Source: Notoacmeibacter marinus
Lineage (GTDB): Bacteria; Pseudomonadota; Alphaproteobacteria; Rhizobiales; Rhizobiaceae
Direction: 5' to 3'
NCBI RefSeq assembly: GCF_002238045.1
Contig: NZ_NBYO01000001.1
Span: forward strand, 124,001-188,000
Length of the DNA: 64,000 nucleotides
Made by a program: the position numbers and the translations under genes. This document shows, piece after piece, positions 9,889 to 19,759 of the stretch. The notes under the pieces were generated by a model. The model was not told the DNA's origin. It did not search any database and worked only from the letters and a program-made list of their open reading frames with translations. Within the stretch, counting starts at the first letter, position 1; every line of letters begins with the position of its first letter.

Positions 9889-12176
9889 TCCTTGCCGGAG
9901 CCCGCCTTGTTCGCCGAAACCGACTGTCTGCGACGGCGGCGATAATTGGCGAAGCGCTTGGGCGCGTGGCTTTTGATCGAAGCGCCGCGGCCCGACAGCG
10001 ATGGATAGTTCATGAAGTATTCCTGAACACTGAAGGCTTCCTCGCCCTCCTCTCGCACGATTCGGCGCGAGCTGCCATCGGGCAGAATCTCCCAGCTCTG
10101 CTGGTTGTCGATAATGTTGGCGACCATGATCTGGTCGAGGATCTGCTCGTGGACGGTCGAGTTCTTGATGGGCACATGCACCTCGACCCGCCGGTCCAGA
10201 TTGCGCGGCATCATGTCTGCGCTGCCAATATAGACGATGGCCTGATCGCTCGGCAGTCCATGGCCGTTGCCGAAGCACAGAATGCGGCTGTGCTCCAGAA
10301 ACCGTCCGACGATGGACTTGACCGAAATATTCTCCGATAGCCCCGGCACGCCGGGGCGCAGCGAGCAGATGCCGCGAATGACCAGATCAATATCCACACC
10401 GGCTTCGCTGGCGCGGTAAAGCGCATCGATGATGGCCGGGTCGAGCAGGCTGTTCAGCTTCATCCAAATCTGGGCCGGACGACCGGCTTTCGCGTGCGCG
10501 ATCTCGTCCTCGATGTGACCGATCATCCGGTCGCGCATGATAAAGGGAGAATAAGCCAGTTGAATCTCGTCTGTCGGCTCAGCATAGCCGGTCACGAAAT
10601 TGAAGATCTGCGCCACATCGTGCGCAACGGTCTCGTTCACGGTGAAATAGGACAGGTCGGTGTAGATCTTGGCGGTGATCGGATGATAGTTGCCGGTGCC
10701 GACATGGCAGTAGGTCACCAGCCCCCTTTCCTCCTTGCGGACAACTGTGGTCAGCTTGGCGTGGGTCTTCATCTCCAGAAAACCGAAGACGACCTGTACC
10801 CCTGCCCGTTCCAGATCGCGGGCCCAGCGAATATTGGCTTCCTCGTCGAAACGCGCTTTCAGTTCGACAAGGGCTGTGACGCTCTTGCCGGCCTCGGCAG
10901 CGTCGATCAGGGCGCGAATGATCGGGCTGTCGTTGGACGTGCGGTAGAGCGTCCCCTTGATGGCGACGACGTTCGGGTCCTGCGCCGCCTGGCGAAGAAA
11001 CTGCACCACCACGTCGAAGCTCTCATAGGGGTGATGGACGATGATATCCTTTTCGTGGATGGCGGCGAAACAGTCGCCGTCGTGTTCGCGAATGCGCTCC
11101 GGGAAGCGCGCAGAATAGGATTCGAACTTCAGGTCTTCGCGCGGCAGCGATACGATCTCGGAAATCTGATTGAGCGCCAGCGGACCCTCCACCACGGAAA
11201 CGCGGTTGCCCGCCACTTCCAGATGCTCGGCGACGAAATCGCGAAGCGCCTCGGGCATGGCGGCGGAGAACTCCACCCGCACCACCGATCCCTTCCGGCG
11301 ACGCTTCAGGGCGCTTTCGAAATAGCGGACGAGATCTTCGGACTCCTCTTCCACCTCGATATCGCTGTCGCGAATGACCCGGAACGTACCCGAGCCGATC
11401 ACCTCGAAGCCTGGAAAGAGCTTCGGCACGAACAGTTCGATGACCGATTCCAGCGCGATGAAGCGGGTCGGCTGGCCCTCTTTGTCAGGAAGCTGGATGA
11501 AACGCGTGAGCGCCGGCGGCAGACGCAGAAGCGCACTCATCTGCTCGCGCGTCGTCTTGCGCTTCAGTTGCAGTGCGATGGAGAAGCCGAGATTGGGAAT
11601 GAACGGAAAGGGATGGGCCGGATCGATGGATAGCGGCGTCAGGACTGGAAAGACCGAATCGTCGAAATGTTCGGTGATCCATTTGCGATCCGTCTGGTTC
11701 AGCTTCTTGGCCTGGACCAGCTCGATATTCTCTTCCTTCAGATCATCCAGCAGACTGACGAGCACCTTTTGCTGCTCATCCTGCAGGCGTCCGGCCTCCT
11801 TCAAGATGACGTCCAGCTGCTGAGCGGGCGTGCGGCCATCGGCCGAGCGCACGGTTACGCCGGCCTTGACCTGGCCTGCGAGCCCGGCCACGCGCACCAT
11901 GAAGAATTCGTCCAGATTGTCGGCCGAGATGGAGAGAAAACGCAGCCGCTCGAGAAGCGGTTGGTTCTCATTGGTCGCCTCTTCCAGCACGCGGCGGTTG
12001 AACTGCAACCATGACAGCTCCCGATTGACGAAGCGTTCGGGCCGTTCGCTCAGCGGCACTTCGCCGGAATCGGGAACGGGATCGACCATCGAACCATTGG
12101 CCGCAATCTCAATTCGTCCGGAATCGCTTATGGTGTCCATCGCTAAGCCTATGATCTCCTTTGTTTTCTCCGTCAT
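9885..12176 (-). CDS. ppk: Polyphosphate kinase 1 (up to 763 aa)
   Basis: PPK1 polymerises the gamma phosphate of ATP into polyphosphate. Recognisable parts: N-domain beginning [20 protein letters not shown], head domain with [17 protein letters not shown], and the two catalytic C-domains with [20 protein letters not shown] (active-site His region) and [11 protein letters not shown]. An internal ATG at 12140 is an equally likely start: the ATG at 12176 has no ribosome binding site, and GGAG lies 15 nt before 12140, which is far. It is the first gene of ppk-ppx. A possible Pho box sits upstream at 12201-12219. Confidence 0.93.
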   Translation of the reverse strand: MTEKTKEIIGLAMDTISDSGRIEIAANGSMVDPVPDSGEVPLSERPERFVNRELSWLQFNRRVLEEATNENQPLLERLRFLSISADNLDEFFMVRVAGLAGQVKAGVTVRSADGRTPAQQLDVILKEAGRLQDEQQKVLVSLLDDLKEENIELVQAKKLNQTDRKWITEHFDDSVFPVLTPLSIDPAHPFPFIPNLGFSIALQLKRKTTREQMSALLRLPPALTRFIQLPDKEGQPTRFIALESVIELFVPKLFPGFEVIGSGTFRVIRDSDIEVEEESEDLVRYFESALKRRRKGSVVRVEFSAAMPEALRDFVAEHLEVAGNRVSVVEGPLALNQISEIVSLPREDLKFESYSARFPERIREHDGDCFAAIHEKDIIVHHPYESFDVVVQFLRQAAQDPNVVAIKGTLYRTSNDSPIIRALIDAAEAGKSVTALVELKARFDEEANIRWARDLERAGVQVVFGFLEMKTHAKLTTVVRKEERGLVTYCHVGTGNYHPITAKIYTDLSYFTVNETVAHDVAQIFNFVTGYAEPTDEIQLAYSPFIMRDRMIGHIEDEIAHAKAGRPAQIWMKLNSLLDPAIIDALYRASEAGVDIDLVIRGICSLRPGVPGLSENISVKSIVGRFLEHSRILCFGNGHGLPSDQAIVYIGSADMMPRNLDRRVEVHVPIKNSTVHEQILDQIMVANIIDNQQSWEILPDGSSRRIVREEGEEAFSVQEYFMNYPSLSGRGASIKSHAPKRFANYRRRRRQSVSANKAGSGKE

Positions 12177-12200
12177 TACAACGTGGAAGTATCGCGATCA

Positions 12201-12219
12201 CGTAACAATTCTGCGACAA
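12201..12219 (-). promoter_or_regulatory. Possible PhoB binding site upstream of ppk
   Basis: Read on the ppk strand, TTGTCG and TTGTTA are direct half-sites starting 11 bp apart, the period expected of Pho boxes (consensus half about TGTCA). They lie 27-43 bp upstream of the first ppk ATG. The match is imperfect; phosphate control of ppk is known in proteobacteria, so this is a plausible but weak call. Confidence 0.3.
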
Positions 12220-12326
12220 TCCGAAACCAGCCATCGAAAGCTTGCAATGGACGGCTCTATGATACAAACCCTCATCCTGCCGGGTCGTTGCAAAACCGGC
12301 GTCAAGTCGGCTTACGGAGAGATATG

Positions 12327-12569
12327 ATGGCCAGTCGCATTGCCCACTTCCAGAACAGTTCCGGGCACGACCGTATCGAGATCGGCGTACGGGAATTCAT
12401 GTGCGTCGGCGCCAACCCGCCCTTCGATCATCCGCATGTCTTTCTGGATATGGGTCGCGACAATGAGAAAGTCTGCCCCTACTGCTCCACGCTCTATGTT
12501 TTCAACGGCACGCTGACCGCCGAGGAAACCAAGCCGAAGAACTGTCTCTACCGGGTGGTTGCTGCCTGA
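12327..12569 (+). CDS. Zinc-finger domain protein, NDUFS6-like (zf-CHCC), 80 aa
   Basis: This small alphaproteobacterial protein is homologous to the mitochondrial complex I accessory subunit NDUFS6. The family's Cys-His-Cys-Cys zinc site is visible: FMCVGANPPFDHPHVFLDMG followed by KVCPYCSTLY. Two adjacent ATGs (12324, 12327) are possible; 12327 sits 7 nt after GGAG and is preferred. By homology it would help assemble or stabilise NADH dehydrogenase, but no nuo genes are in the window. It is divergent from ppk and followed 20 bp later by the FAD monooxygenase gene. Confidence 0.85.
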   Translation: MASRIAHFQNSSGHDRIEIGVREFMCVGANPPFDHPHVFLDMGRDNEKVCPYCSTLYVFNGTLTAEETKPKNCLYRVVAA

Positions 12570-12589
12570 ACCGGTAAGGCGACAGCAGT

Positions 12590-13795
12590 TTGGAACCTCC
12601 TCGAACCATTATCGTCGCCGGTGCGGGCATTGCCGGCCTTACCACCGCGCTAATCCTGGCGCGGCAGGGCCGGCCCGTCATTATCATCGAGCGGTTCGAC
12701 GAGCCGAGTGAGGTCGGAGCCGGCCTGCAATTGTCGCCCAATGCCAGTCGCATTCTGTTCCGTCTCGGCCTGGAAGAGCGGTTGCGCGATCAGTCCCACC
12801 AGCCCGAGGCTATTCGCCTGGTGGCTGGCGGACGGCGGACGGCTATTACCGAACTGCCGCTCGGCGACCTGGCCGAAAGCCGCTGGGGCGCCCCCTATCT
12901 GACCATTCATCGCGGGCGCCTGCATGCCATTCTTTGGGATGCGGTCAAGGCGGAACCGCAGATCACCATCGAAACAGGACACGCGATCGTCGGGATCGAA
13001 ACCGACGCCGTGGGTCCGCGTGCGATCGTCGGCGGGCCGGATGGCGAAGAGGACCGGTGGGGCCATCTTGTGGTGGGCGCCGATGGCGTTCGCTCGGCGG
13101 TTCGGGCGGCCATGCCGAAGGGTTTACCACCCCGCTATACCGGAGAGATTGCGTTTCGCGCCGTCCTGAAAGGGCCGGACGCGCTTGCCAAGGCGGCGGC
13201 CGCCGGCATCGACACGAAAAGCGTTTCGGCGTTCCTTGCCCCGTCCGTTCATCTGGTCGCCTATCCGCTCGGCGGTCATCGCGGCGTCAATCTCGTCGCC
13301 AATATTGCCGGCAACGATCCCGGGCCCGGGTGGAGCGAGATTTTCTCGGCCATGACGGCACAACGGGCAATCGGCCGCATCTCGCCCGCGCTCGGCGAGA
13401 TGGCTGGAGATCTGAACTGGCTGGCCTGGGGTCTCTACGCGGTAGCGCCACGCACCCCTTATATCGATCCGGGTGGTGTCGCGCTCGTCGGGGATGCGGC
13501 CCATGCCATGACCCCATTTGCCGCGCAGGGCGCGGCAATGGCCATCGAGGATGCCGCCGTTCTGGCGCGCTGCCTCAAACGCTGGCATGGCGACCGCCGC
13601 GCCGCGCTGCTGCAATATGAAGCCGAGCGGCGTCCCAGAATCGCTCGTGCCCGGCGACGTGGCGCGTTCAACCACTTCGTCTGGCACGCGCCTTTTCCGA
13701 TCTCGCTTGGACGCGACATCGTTCTTCGCGCACGCAACGGACAGAACCTTCTATCCGATCTGGACTGGCTCTACGGCTACGATGCCGGGCGCTGA
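12590..13795 (+). CDS. FAD-dependent monooxygenase, UbiH/salicylate hydroxylase type (401 aa)
   Basis: This class A flavoprotein hydroxylase uses NAD(P)H and O2 on an aromatic or quinone substrate. The three class signatures are present: the Rossmann GxGxxG in IIVAGAGIAGLTTALILARQ, the DG motif in VGADGVRSAVR, and the GD motif in GVALVGDAAHAMTPFAAQG. The start is TTG at 12590, needed to include the dinucleotide fold; an AAGG lies 11 nt upstream. The substrate is unknown: nothing nearby is clearly ubiquinone or aromatic catabolism, though the beta-oxidation operon at 15-21 kb could process ring-cleavage products. Confidence 0.85.
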   Translation: MEPPRTIIVAGAGIAGLTTALILARQGRPVIIIERFDEPSEVGAGLQLSPNASRILFRLGLEERLRDQSHQPEAIRLVAGGRRTAITELPLGDLAESRWGAPYLTIHRGRLHAILWDAVKAEPQITIETGHAIVGIETDAVGPRAIVGGPDGEEDRWGHLVVGADGVRSAVRAAMPKGLPPRYTGEIAFRAVLKGPDALAKAAAAGIDTKSVSAFLAPSVHLVAYPLGGHRGVNLVANIAGNDPGPGWSEIFSAMTAQRAIGRISPALGEMAGDLNWLAWGLYAVAPRTPYIDPGGVALVGDAAHAMTPFAAQGAAMAIEDAAVLARCLKRWHGDRRAALLQYEAERRPRIARARRRGAFNHFVWHAPFPISLGRDIVLRARNGQNLLSDLDWLYGYDAGR

Positions 13796-13880
13796 TCAGC
13801 CGCCTGCATCCTCTTGGGCCGCAATGGCAATCGAACAGACAGGCATTGTCGAGACACAATCGAACGCGGAGCATTCTTCG

Positions 13881-15053
13881 ATGACGAAACTTCCCAAGGA
13901 TATCGGGATCAACACTCTGCTGGCTCATGCCGGCCACGACCCGAACGACTATCACGGCTTCGTCAATCCGCCGGTCGTCCACGCTTCGACCGTCCTCTTT
14001 CCCGACACCGAAACCATGCTGAGCCGCAACCAGCGCTACACATACGGCACCCGCGGCACGCCGACGACCGATGCGTTGGCCAGCGCCGTCGATGCGCTCG
14101 AAGGGTCGGCGGGCACGATCTGCGTGCCGAGCGGGCTTGCCGCCGTCACCATTCCGCTTCTGGCCTTCCTGTCGTCGGGCGATCACCTGCTCTGCGTCGA
14201 CAGCGTCTACAATCCGACGCGGCGCTTCGCCGACGGTCTTCTGAAGCGCATGGGCATCGAGACGACCTATTACGAACCGGAGATGGGCGCGGATATCGAA
14301 AGGCTGATCCGGCCCAATACGAAGGTCGTCTGGACCGAAAGCCCCGGCTCCAACACGTTCGAAATGCAGGATATTCCCGCCATTTGCGAAGTCGCGCACC
14401 GGCACGACGCCATCGTGATGATGGACAATACCTGGGCGACGCCCCTCTATTTCAAACCGCTCGATTTCGGCGTCGATATCTCCATTCACGCAGCGACCAA
14501 ATATCCAGGCGGCCATTCCGACGTTCTGCTCGGTCTGGTGTCGGCCAATGAACGATGCTGGACGCAACTGCACGACACGCACATCACGATGGGCTGCTGC
14601 TCCGGACCGGACGATGTCTATCAGGTGCAGCGCGGGCTGAAGACGATGGGTATCCGGCTCGACCGTCACCAGAAAAGCGCGCTCGAAATCGCCCGCTGGT
14701 GCGAAGGGCAGGACGGGATCGCTTCGGTCCTGCATCCGGCCCTACCGAGCCATCCCGGATACGATCTCTGGAAACGCGACTTCTCCGGCTCCTCCGGCCT
14801 CTTCTCCATCGTTCTCGATGGCGGAGGACAAGATGCCGCGGCGGCCTTCCTCGACGCGCTGACAATCTTCGGCCTCGGCTATAGCTGGGGTGGCCATGAG
14901 AGCCTCGCCGTTCTCGTCAACCTGTCCGACCGGACGGTGGCACGGGGCGATTATGGCGGTTCCGTTATCCGGCTGCAGATCGGACTCGAAGACCCGGCCG
15001 ATCTGGTTGCCGATCTGGAGCGCGGCCTTGCCGCCGTCAAAGCGCTCGACTGA
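13881..15053 (+). CDS. metC: Cystathionine beta-lyase-like PLP enzyme (390 aa)
   Basis: A Cys/Met-metabolism PLP enzyme, probably cleaving cystathionine to homocysteine, pyruvate and ammonia. It has YTYGTRGTPTTDAL near the N-terminus, the cofactor region MMDNTWATPLYFKPLDFG, the Schiff-base lysine Lys207 in HAATKYPGGHSD, and SWGGHESL near the C-terminus. The ATG at 13881 is chosen because GGAG lies 9 nt upstream; an in-frame ATG at 13824 has none. MetC is favoured over MetB or MetZ by the overall wording (GRNQRYTYGTRG-like start, GLGYSWGGHE), but related lyases cannot be excluded. Confidence 0.88.
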   Translation: MTKLPKDIGINTLLAHAGHDPNDYHGFVNPPVVHASTVLFPDTETMLSRNQRYTYGTRGTPTTDALASAVDALEGSAGTICVPSGLAAVTIPLLAFLSSGDHLLCVDSVYNPTRRFADGLLKRMGIETTYYEPEMGADIERLIRPNTKVVWTESPGSNTFEMQDIPAICEVAHRHDAIVMMDNTWATPLYFKPLDFGVDISIHAATKYPGGHSDVLLGLVSANERCWTQLHDTHITMGCCSGPDDVYQVQRGLKTMGIRLDRHQKSALEIARWCEGQDGIASVLHPALPSHPGYDLWKRDFSGSSGLFSIVLDGGGQDAAAAFLDALTIFGLGYSWGGHESLAVLVNLSDRTVARGDYGGSVIRLQIGLEDPADLVADLERGLAAVKALD

Positions 15054-15073
15054 CACCGGCCTTGCGTCCATCA

Positions 15074-15091
15074 ACATACTGAGTAGTATGT
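15074..15091. promoter_or_regulatory. 18-bp perfect palindrome, likely repressor operator for the beta-oxidation operon
   Basis: ACATACT-GAGT-AGTATGT has perfect 7-bp arms and ends 85 bp upstream of the first gene of the acyl-CoA operon. A candidate promoter overlaps it: TTGCGT at 15062-15067 and TAGTAT at 15084-15089 with 16-bp spacing. A dyad over the -10 box is the usual arrangement for a TetR-type repressor of fatty-acid or dicarboxylate catabolism. The regulator gene is not in the window. Confidence 0.55.
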
Positions 15092-15176
15092 CTGGGTGGA
15101 GAGGCTTCGTTGCGCGCTATCTGGTGCGGTTGAGGCACCCGTCGTAGGCGGGAAATACGGTGTCGGAGGAGTTTTC

Positions 15177-17273
15177 ATGGACGATCTCGTAACCACCAAG
15201 CGGGATGGCGATATCGCCATCGTTACCATCGATAATCCGCCGGTGAACGCACTTGGTCATGCGATGCGGACCGAGCTTCACGCCGCACTGGAGAGCGCAA
15301 AGACCGATAACGACGTTCATGCCATCGTCCTTGCCTGTGCCGGCCGGACCTTCGTCGCGGGGGCGGAAATCAAGGAATTCGGCAGCGACAAGGCGCTTGC
15401 CGATCCCAATCTGCCGGGTCTGATCGCGCTTCTGGAAAGCATCGATAAACCGACCGTCGCGGCCATTCACGGCACGGCGCTCGGCGGCGGGCTGGAACTC
15501 TCCTTCGGCTGTCACTACCGCGTCGCCCTTGCCGGATCGAAAGTCGGTCTGCCGGAAATCAATCTCGGCCTCATTCCCGGCGCGGGCGGTACGCAACGCA
15601 TGCCGCGACTTGTCGGGCCGGAGCGCGCGCTCGACATTATCCTGTCGGGCAAACCCATCCCGGTCGAGGCGGCGCACAAGGACGGCGTTATCGATGCGGT
15701 GTTCGAAGGCGATCTGGTCGAAAACGCAATCGCCTTCATTCGTGAGAAGGCCGAGGGCGGGGAAACGGTCGCTCATATTCGCGACCGCGACGACAAGCTC
15801 GCCGGCTGGAAGGATGATCCGAACCGTTTCGATGCCGTCATCGCGGAGAAGACCAAGAAGAGCCGAGGGCTTGACGCTCCCATCGCAGCGGCGCGCGCGG
15901 TGAAGGCCACGCTGACCATGGACATCGACGAGGGCCAGAAATTCGAGCGGGAGCAGTTCGTCAAACTGGTAAGCGGAGACCAGTCGGTCGCGCAGCGCCA
16001 CATCTTCTTTGCACAACGCGAAGCCACAAAGGTTCCGGGTATCGGCAAAGAGGTGAAAGCACGCACCGTCAAAAAAGTTGGAGTGATCGGCGCCGGCACG
16101 ATGGGCGGCGGCATTGCCATGTCGATGGCCAATGGCGGCTATGACGTCGCTATTCTGGAGATGAACCAGGAGGCGCTCGACAAAGGGCTCGACCGCGTAT
16201 CGAAAACCTATGATATTTCCGTCAAGCGTGGCTCGATGAACGAGGATGCCAAGGCGAAACGCATGGCGCGGCTCAGCGGCACGACCACTTATGGCGATCT
16301 AGGCGATTGCGACCTCATCATCGAGGCCGTGTTCGAGGATATCGGCGTCAAGGAGGACGTGTTCGGCAAGCTCGACAAGATCGCCAAGGACGGCGCCATC
16401 CTCGCATCCAACACTTCCTATCTCGATGTCGACAAGATCGCCGGCTTCACCGGGCGCCCTCAAGACATTCTCGGCACGCACTTCTTCTCGCCCGCCAATG
16501 TGATGAAGCTGCTCGAAATCGTCCGCGGCGGGAAGACCGCGCCGGATGTGATCGCCACGGCGCTCGAAGTCGGCAAGCGCGCCGGCAAGATACCGGTGGT
16601 CGTTGGCGTCTGTCACGGCTTTGTCGGCAACCGGATGCTGGAGGCGCGCTCGGCCGAGGCAGAAGACCTGCTGCTGGAAGGCGCGACGCCGGCCGAGGTC
16701 GACAAGGCGTTCCGCGATTTCGGCTGGCCGATGGGTCCCTACCAGATGAGCGATCTGGCGGGTATCGATATCGGATGGCGCAAGCGCCAGGCGCGCGGCG
16801 AACGCGCCGAGATCGCCGACACGCTCGCTGAACAGGGCGATTTCGGACAGAAGACCGGCAAGGGCTATTACAGCTATGAGGATGGGCGCACGCCGGTTCC
16901 GCGCAGCGAAACGCAGGACATCATCGAGCGTGTCGCCGGTGAGAAGGGCGTCGAACGGCGCGCCATTTCCGACGAGGAGATTCTGGAGCGGACGCTCTAT
17001 CCGATGATCAATGAGGGCGCGAAGATCCTCGAGGAGGGGATCGCAACCCGCCCGTCGGACATCGATGTCGTCTGGGTTTATGGCTACGGCTTCCCGGTCG
17101 GCAAGGGCGGACCAATGCACTGGGCCGACCAGCATGGTCTTTCCAAAATCGTCGAACGGCTGGAGCATTGGGGCAAGGCGACCGGCAAGGATGTCTATGC
17201 GGTGTCGCCATTGCTGAAGATGCTGGCCGGTGAAGGCAAGGGGTTCGCCGATTACCAGAAAGAACGCGCCTGA
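15177..17273 (+). CDS. Enoyl-CoA hydratase / 3-hydroxyacyl-CoA dehydrogenase fusion (698 aa)
   Basis: This bifunctional enzyme performs the second and third steps of beta-oxidation. Residues 1-180 are a crotonase domain with the oxyanion and catalytic sequences [21 protein letters not shown] and [21 protein letters not shown]. From about residue 300 comes the NAD-binding domain ([20 protein letters not shown]), then the paired 3HCDH C-terminal domains ([20 protein letters not shown]). The ATG at 15177 follows GGAGGAG; an upstream in-frame ATG has no such site. Gene order (this, thiolase, two acyl-CoA dehydrogenases) parallels pimF-B-C-D of Rhodopseudomonas without the CoA ligase. Confidence 0.93.
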   Translation: MDDLVTTKRDGDIAIVTIDNPPVNALGHAMRTELHAALESAKTDNDVHAIVLACAGRTFVAGAEIKEFGSDKALADPNLPGLIALLESIDKPTVAAIHGTALGGGLELSFGCHYRVALAGSKVGLPEINLGLIPGAGGTQRMPRLVGPERALDIILSGKPIPVEAAHKDGVIDAVFEGDLVENAIAFIREKAEGGETVAHIRDRDDKLAGWKDDPNRFDAVIAEKTKKSRGLDAPIAAARAVKATLTMDIDEGQKFEREQFVKLVSGDQSVAQRHIFFAQREATKVPGIGKEVKARTVKKVGVIGAGTMGGGIAMSMANGGYDVAILEMNQEALDKGLDRVSKTYDISVKRGSMNEDAKAKRMARLSGTTTYGDLGDCDLIIEAVFEDIGVKEDVFGKLDKIAKDGAILASNTSYLDVDKIAGFTGRPQDILGTHFFSPANVMKLLEIVRGGKTAPDVIATALEVGKRAGKIPVVVGVCHGFVGNRMLEARSAEAEDLLLEGATPAEVDKAFRDFGWPMGPYQMSDLAGIDIGWRKRQARGERAEIADTLAEQGDFGQKTGKGYYSYEDGRTPVPRSETQDIIERVAGEKGVERRAISDEEILERTLYPMINEGAKILEEGIATRPSDIDVVWVYGYGFPVGKGGPMHWADQHGLSKIVERLEHWGKATGKDVYAVSPLLKMLAGEGKGFADYQKERA

Positions 17274-17316
17274 GCGCGGCAACGGACGCGCATTCGCGCT
17301 AGGAGGAGAGAATATC

Positions 17317-18498
17317 ATGGTCGAAGCCGTCATCGTATCCACGGCACGCACGCCAATCGGCAAAGCCTATCGGGGCGGCCTGAACAATACGGATGGCCAC
17401 AGGCTGGCCGGTCATGCCATCAAACACGCGCTGAAGCGTTCGGGACTGGAAGGCTCCGACATCGAGGATGTCGTGATGGGCTGCGCCATGCAGGAGGGCA
17501 CGACCGGGCTGAACGTCGCCCGCCGCGCGCTTCTCTCCGCTGGTCTGCCGAACACGGTCGGCGGCACAACCATCGACCGCCAGTGCTCATCGGGCCTGCA
17601 ATCGATGGCGGTGCTGGCCAACGCCATCCGCAATGACGGCGTCACCGCCGGCATTTCCGGCGGCGTGGAATCGATCAGCCTCGTTCAGAACGATCACCGC
17701 AACACATTCCATCTACTCGACAAATCGCTGTCCGGCGATGCGGCGGATGTTTACATGCCGATGATCGATACGGCCGAGAATGTCGCCAAACGCTACGGCA
17801 TCTCCCGCGAGGCGCAGGACGAATATGGCGCGCGCAGCCAGCAGCGCACCGCCGAGGCGCAGGATGCCGGCAAGTTCGCCGACGAGATCGCGCCGATCAG
17901 CACCACGATGGGCGTGATGGACAAGGAGACCAAGGAAGTCTCTTACAAGGACGTGACGGTAGAGAAGGATGAGGGCGTGCGTCCCGGCACCACCGTCGAG
18001 GCGGTGTCCGGCCTCAAGCCCGTGCGCGAAGGCGGCACGATCACGGCGGGCAATGCTTCGCAGCTGTCCGACGGGGCGTCGGCGCAGGTCGTGATGAGCA
18101 GCAAGGAAGCGGAAAAGCGCGGCATCGAGCCGCTCGGCATCTTCCGCGGTTTCAACGTGGCGGGCTGCGCGCCGGACGAGATGGGCATCGGCCCTGTGTT
18201 TGCCGTGCCCCGCCTTCTGGAGCGCCATGGTTTGTCGGTCGACGATATCGATCTTTGGGAACTGAACGAAGCCTTTGCCGTGCAGGTTCTCTATTGCCGG
18301 GACAAGCTCGGCATTCCGGACGAGAAGCTGAACGTCAATGGCGGTTCGATTGCCGTCGGTCATCCTTACGGCATGAGCGGCAGCCGAATGATCGGCCATG
18401 TTCTCATTGAGGGCAAACGCCGCAACGCCAGATATGCCGTCATCACGATGTGCGTCGGCGGCGGCATGGGCGCGGCCGGTCTGATCGAGATCGTCTAA
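17317..18498 (+). CDS. Acetyl-CoA acyltransferase (thiolase), 393 aa
   Basis: The thiolase cleaves 3-ketoacyl-CoA with CoA to release acetyl-CoA, the last step of a beta-oxidation turn. The nucleophile Cys90 is in [11 protein letters not shown], the [11 protein letters not shown] loop supplies the catalytic His, and the second Cys is in [16 protein letters not shown]. The start at 17317 is preceded by AGGAGGAG. It begins 43 bp after the fusion enzyme and is followed 18 bp later by the first acyl-CoA dehydrogenase, so all four genes form one transcript. Sequence alone does not separate a FadA-type from a PimB-type chain-length preference. Confidence 0.93.
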   Translation: MVEAVIVSTARTPIGKAYRGGLNNTDGHRLAGHAIKHALKRSGLEGSDIEDVVMGCAMQEGTTGLNVARRALLSAGLPNTVGGTTIDRQCSSGLQSMAVLANAIRNDGVTAGISGGVESISLVQNDHRNTFHLLDKSLSGDAADVYMPMIDTAENVAKRYGISREAQDEYGARSQQRTAEAQDAGKFADEIAPISTTMGVMDKETKEVSYKDVTVEKDEGVRPGTTVEAVSGLKPVREGGTITAGNASQLSDGASAQVVMSSKEAEKRGIEPLGIFRGFNVAGCAPDEMGIGPVFAVPRLLERHGLSVDDIDLWELNEAFAVQVLYCRDKLGIPDEKLNVNGGSIAVGHPYGMSGSRMIGHVLIEGKRRNARYAVITMCVGGGMGAAGLIEIV

Positions 18499-18516
18499 GC
18501 CAGGGAGGCAAGAGCC

Positions 18517-19722
18517 ATGGAACTTAAGCTGAGCGACGAGCAACGCGCCTTTCGCGATGAGGTTCGGACCTTCTTCAAGGAAAACGTGCCGGACGACATT
18601 CGCAAGACGATGGTCGAGAGCGGCCATCCGACGAAGGAGCAGTTCCAGCGCTGGACGAAGATCCTTGCCTATAAGGGCTGGGGCGCGCCGCACTGGCCGG
18701 AAGAGCATGGCGGCACGGGCTGGGGACCGGTCGAGCAATACATCTTTCTGGAAGAGTTGCAGGCCTATCCCGCGCCAGCGCCGCTGCCCTTCGGCGTCAA
18801 CATGGTCGGGCCAGTGATATACACGTTCGGCAATGAGGAGCAGAAGCAGACATATCTGCCGCGCATTCTCGATCTGACTGACTGGTGGTGCCAGGGCTTT
18901 TCCGAGCCGGGCGCCGGCTCGGACCTCGCTTCGCTGAAGACCCGCGCGGTGAAGGAGGGCGACCACTACATCGTCAACGGCCAAAAGACATGGACGACGC
19001 TGGCGCAACACGCCGACTGGATCTTCTGTCTGGTTCGCACCGACCCCGATGCCGACAAGCCGCAGAAGGGCATTTCCTTCCTGCTCATCGACATGAAGAG
19101 CGAAGGCATCACCGTGCGCCCGATCCAAACCGTCGATGGCGGTGTCGAGGTCAATGAGGTTTTCTTCGACGATGTGAAGGTGCCGGTCGAAAATCTCGTC
19201 GGCGAGGAGAACAAGGGCTGGGATTACGCCAAGTTCCTGCTCGGCAATGAACGCACCAACATCGCCCGGATCGGCATGAGCAAGCATGCGGCGAAGCGCA
19301 TCCGCGAACTGGCCGGAATCGAACTGGCGGGCGGCAAGCCGCTGATCGAGGATCGACGGTTTGCCGAGAAGCTCGCAATGCTGGAGATCGACCTGAAATC
19401 GCTGGAGATCACTCAAATGCGTGTGGTCGCCGACGATGCCAAGAACCCGAACGCGAAAACGCCAAATCCGGCCTCGTCCATTCTCAAGATCAAGGGCAGC
19501 GAAATCCAGCAGCGTTGCACCGAGCTTCTGATGGAGGTGATGGGACCCTATGCCGCGCCGCGTCAGCACGACGATTATCTCGGCCACAACGAGCCGCCGA
19601 TCGGACCGGACTACGCCGCCCATGCCGCGCCGGGCTACTTCAATTATCGCAAGGTTTCGATCTATGGCGGGTCGAACGAAATCCAGAAGAACATCATCGC
19701 CAAGGCCGTGCTCGGTTTCTGA
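18517..19722 (+). CDS. Acyl-CoA dehydrogenase, PimC-like large subunit (401 aa)
   Basis: A flavin acyl-CoA dehydrogenase that introduces the alpha-beta double bond. It shows QGFSEPGAGSDLASL (flavin and substrate loop) and GQKTWTTLAQHADW. At the usual catalytic-base position near the C-terminus, where many family members have YEG, this protein has IYGGSNEIQKN, so Gly replaces Glu. A Glu at residue 245, in LLGNERTNIA, occupies the alternative base position known from isovaleryl-CoA dehydrogenase. The paired gene downstream suggests a heteromeric enzyme as in pimeloyl-CoA dehydrogenase. GGGAGG precedes the start. Confidence 0.88.
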   Translation: MELKLSDEQRAFRDEVRTFFKENVPDDIRKTMVESGHPTKEQFQRWTKILAYKGWGAPHWPEEHGGTGWGPVEQYIFLEELQAYPAPAPLPFGVNMVGPVIYTFGNEEQKQTYLPRILDLTDWWCQGFSEPGAGSDLASLKTRAVKEGDHYIVNGQKTWTTLAQHADWIFCLVRTDPDADKPQKGISFLLIDMKSEGITVRPIQTVDGGVEVNEVFFDDVKVPVENLVGEENKGWDYAKFLLGNERTNIARIGMSKHAAKRIRELAGIELAGGKPLIEDRRFAEKLAMLEIDLKSLEITQMRVVADDAKNPNAKTPNPASSILKIKGSEIQQRCTELLMEVMGPYAAPRQHDDYLGHNEPPIGPDYAAHAAPGYFNYRKVSIYGGSNEIQKNIIAKAVLGF

Positions 19723-19759
19723 TCCCGGCTGATGCGACTGCGAATGGAGGACTGATCGG

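Noticed and set aside
9889-10278. 130-codon N-terminal extension of ppx
   Set aside because: The extension lies wholly within ppk in another frame; the ATG at 9888 overlapping the ppk stop gives the normal Ppx N-terminus.
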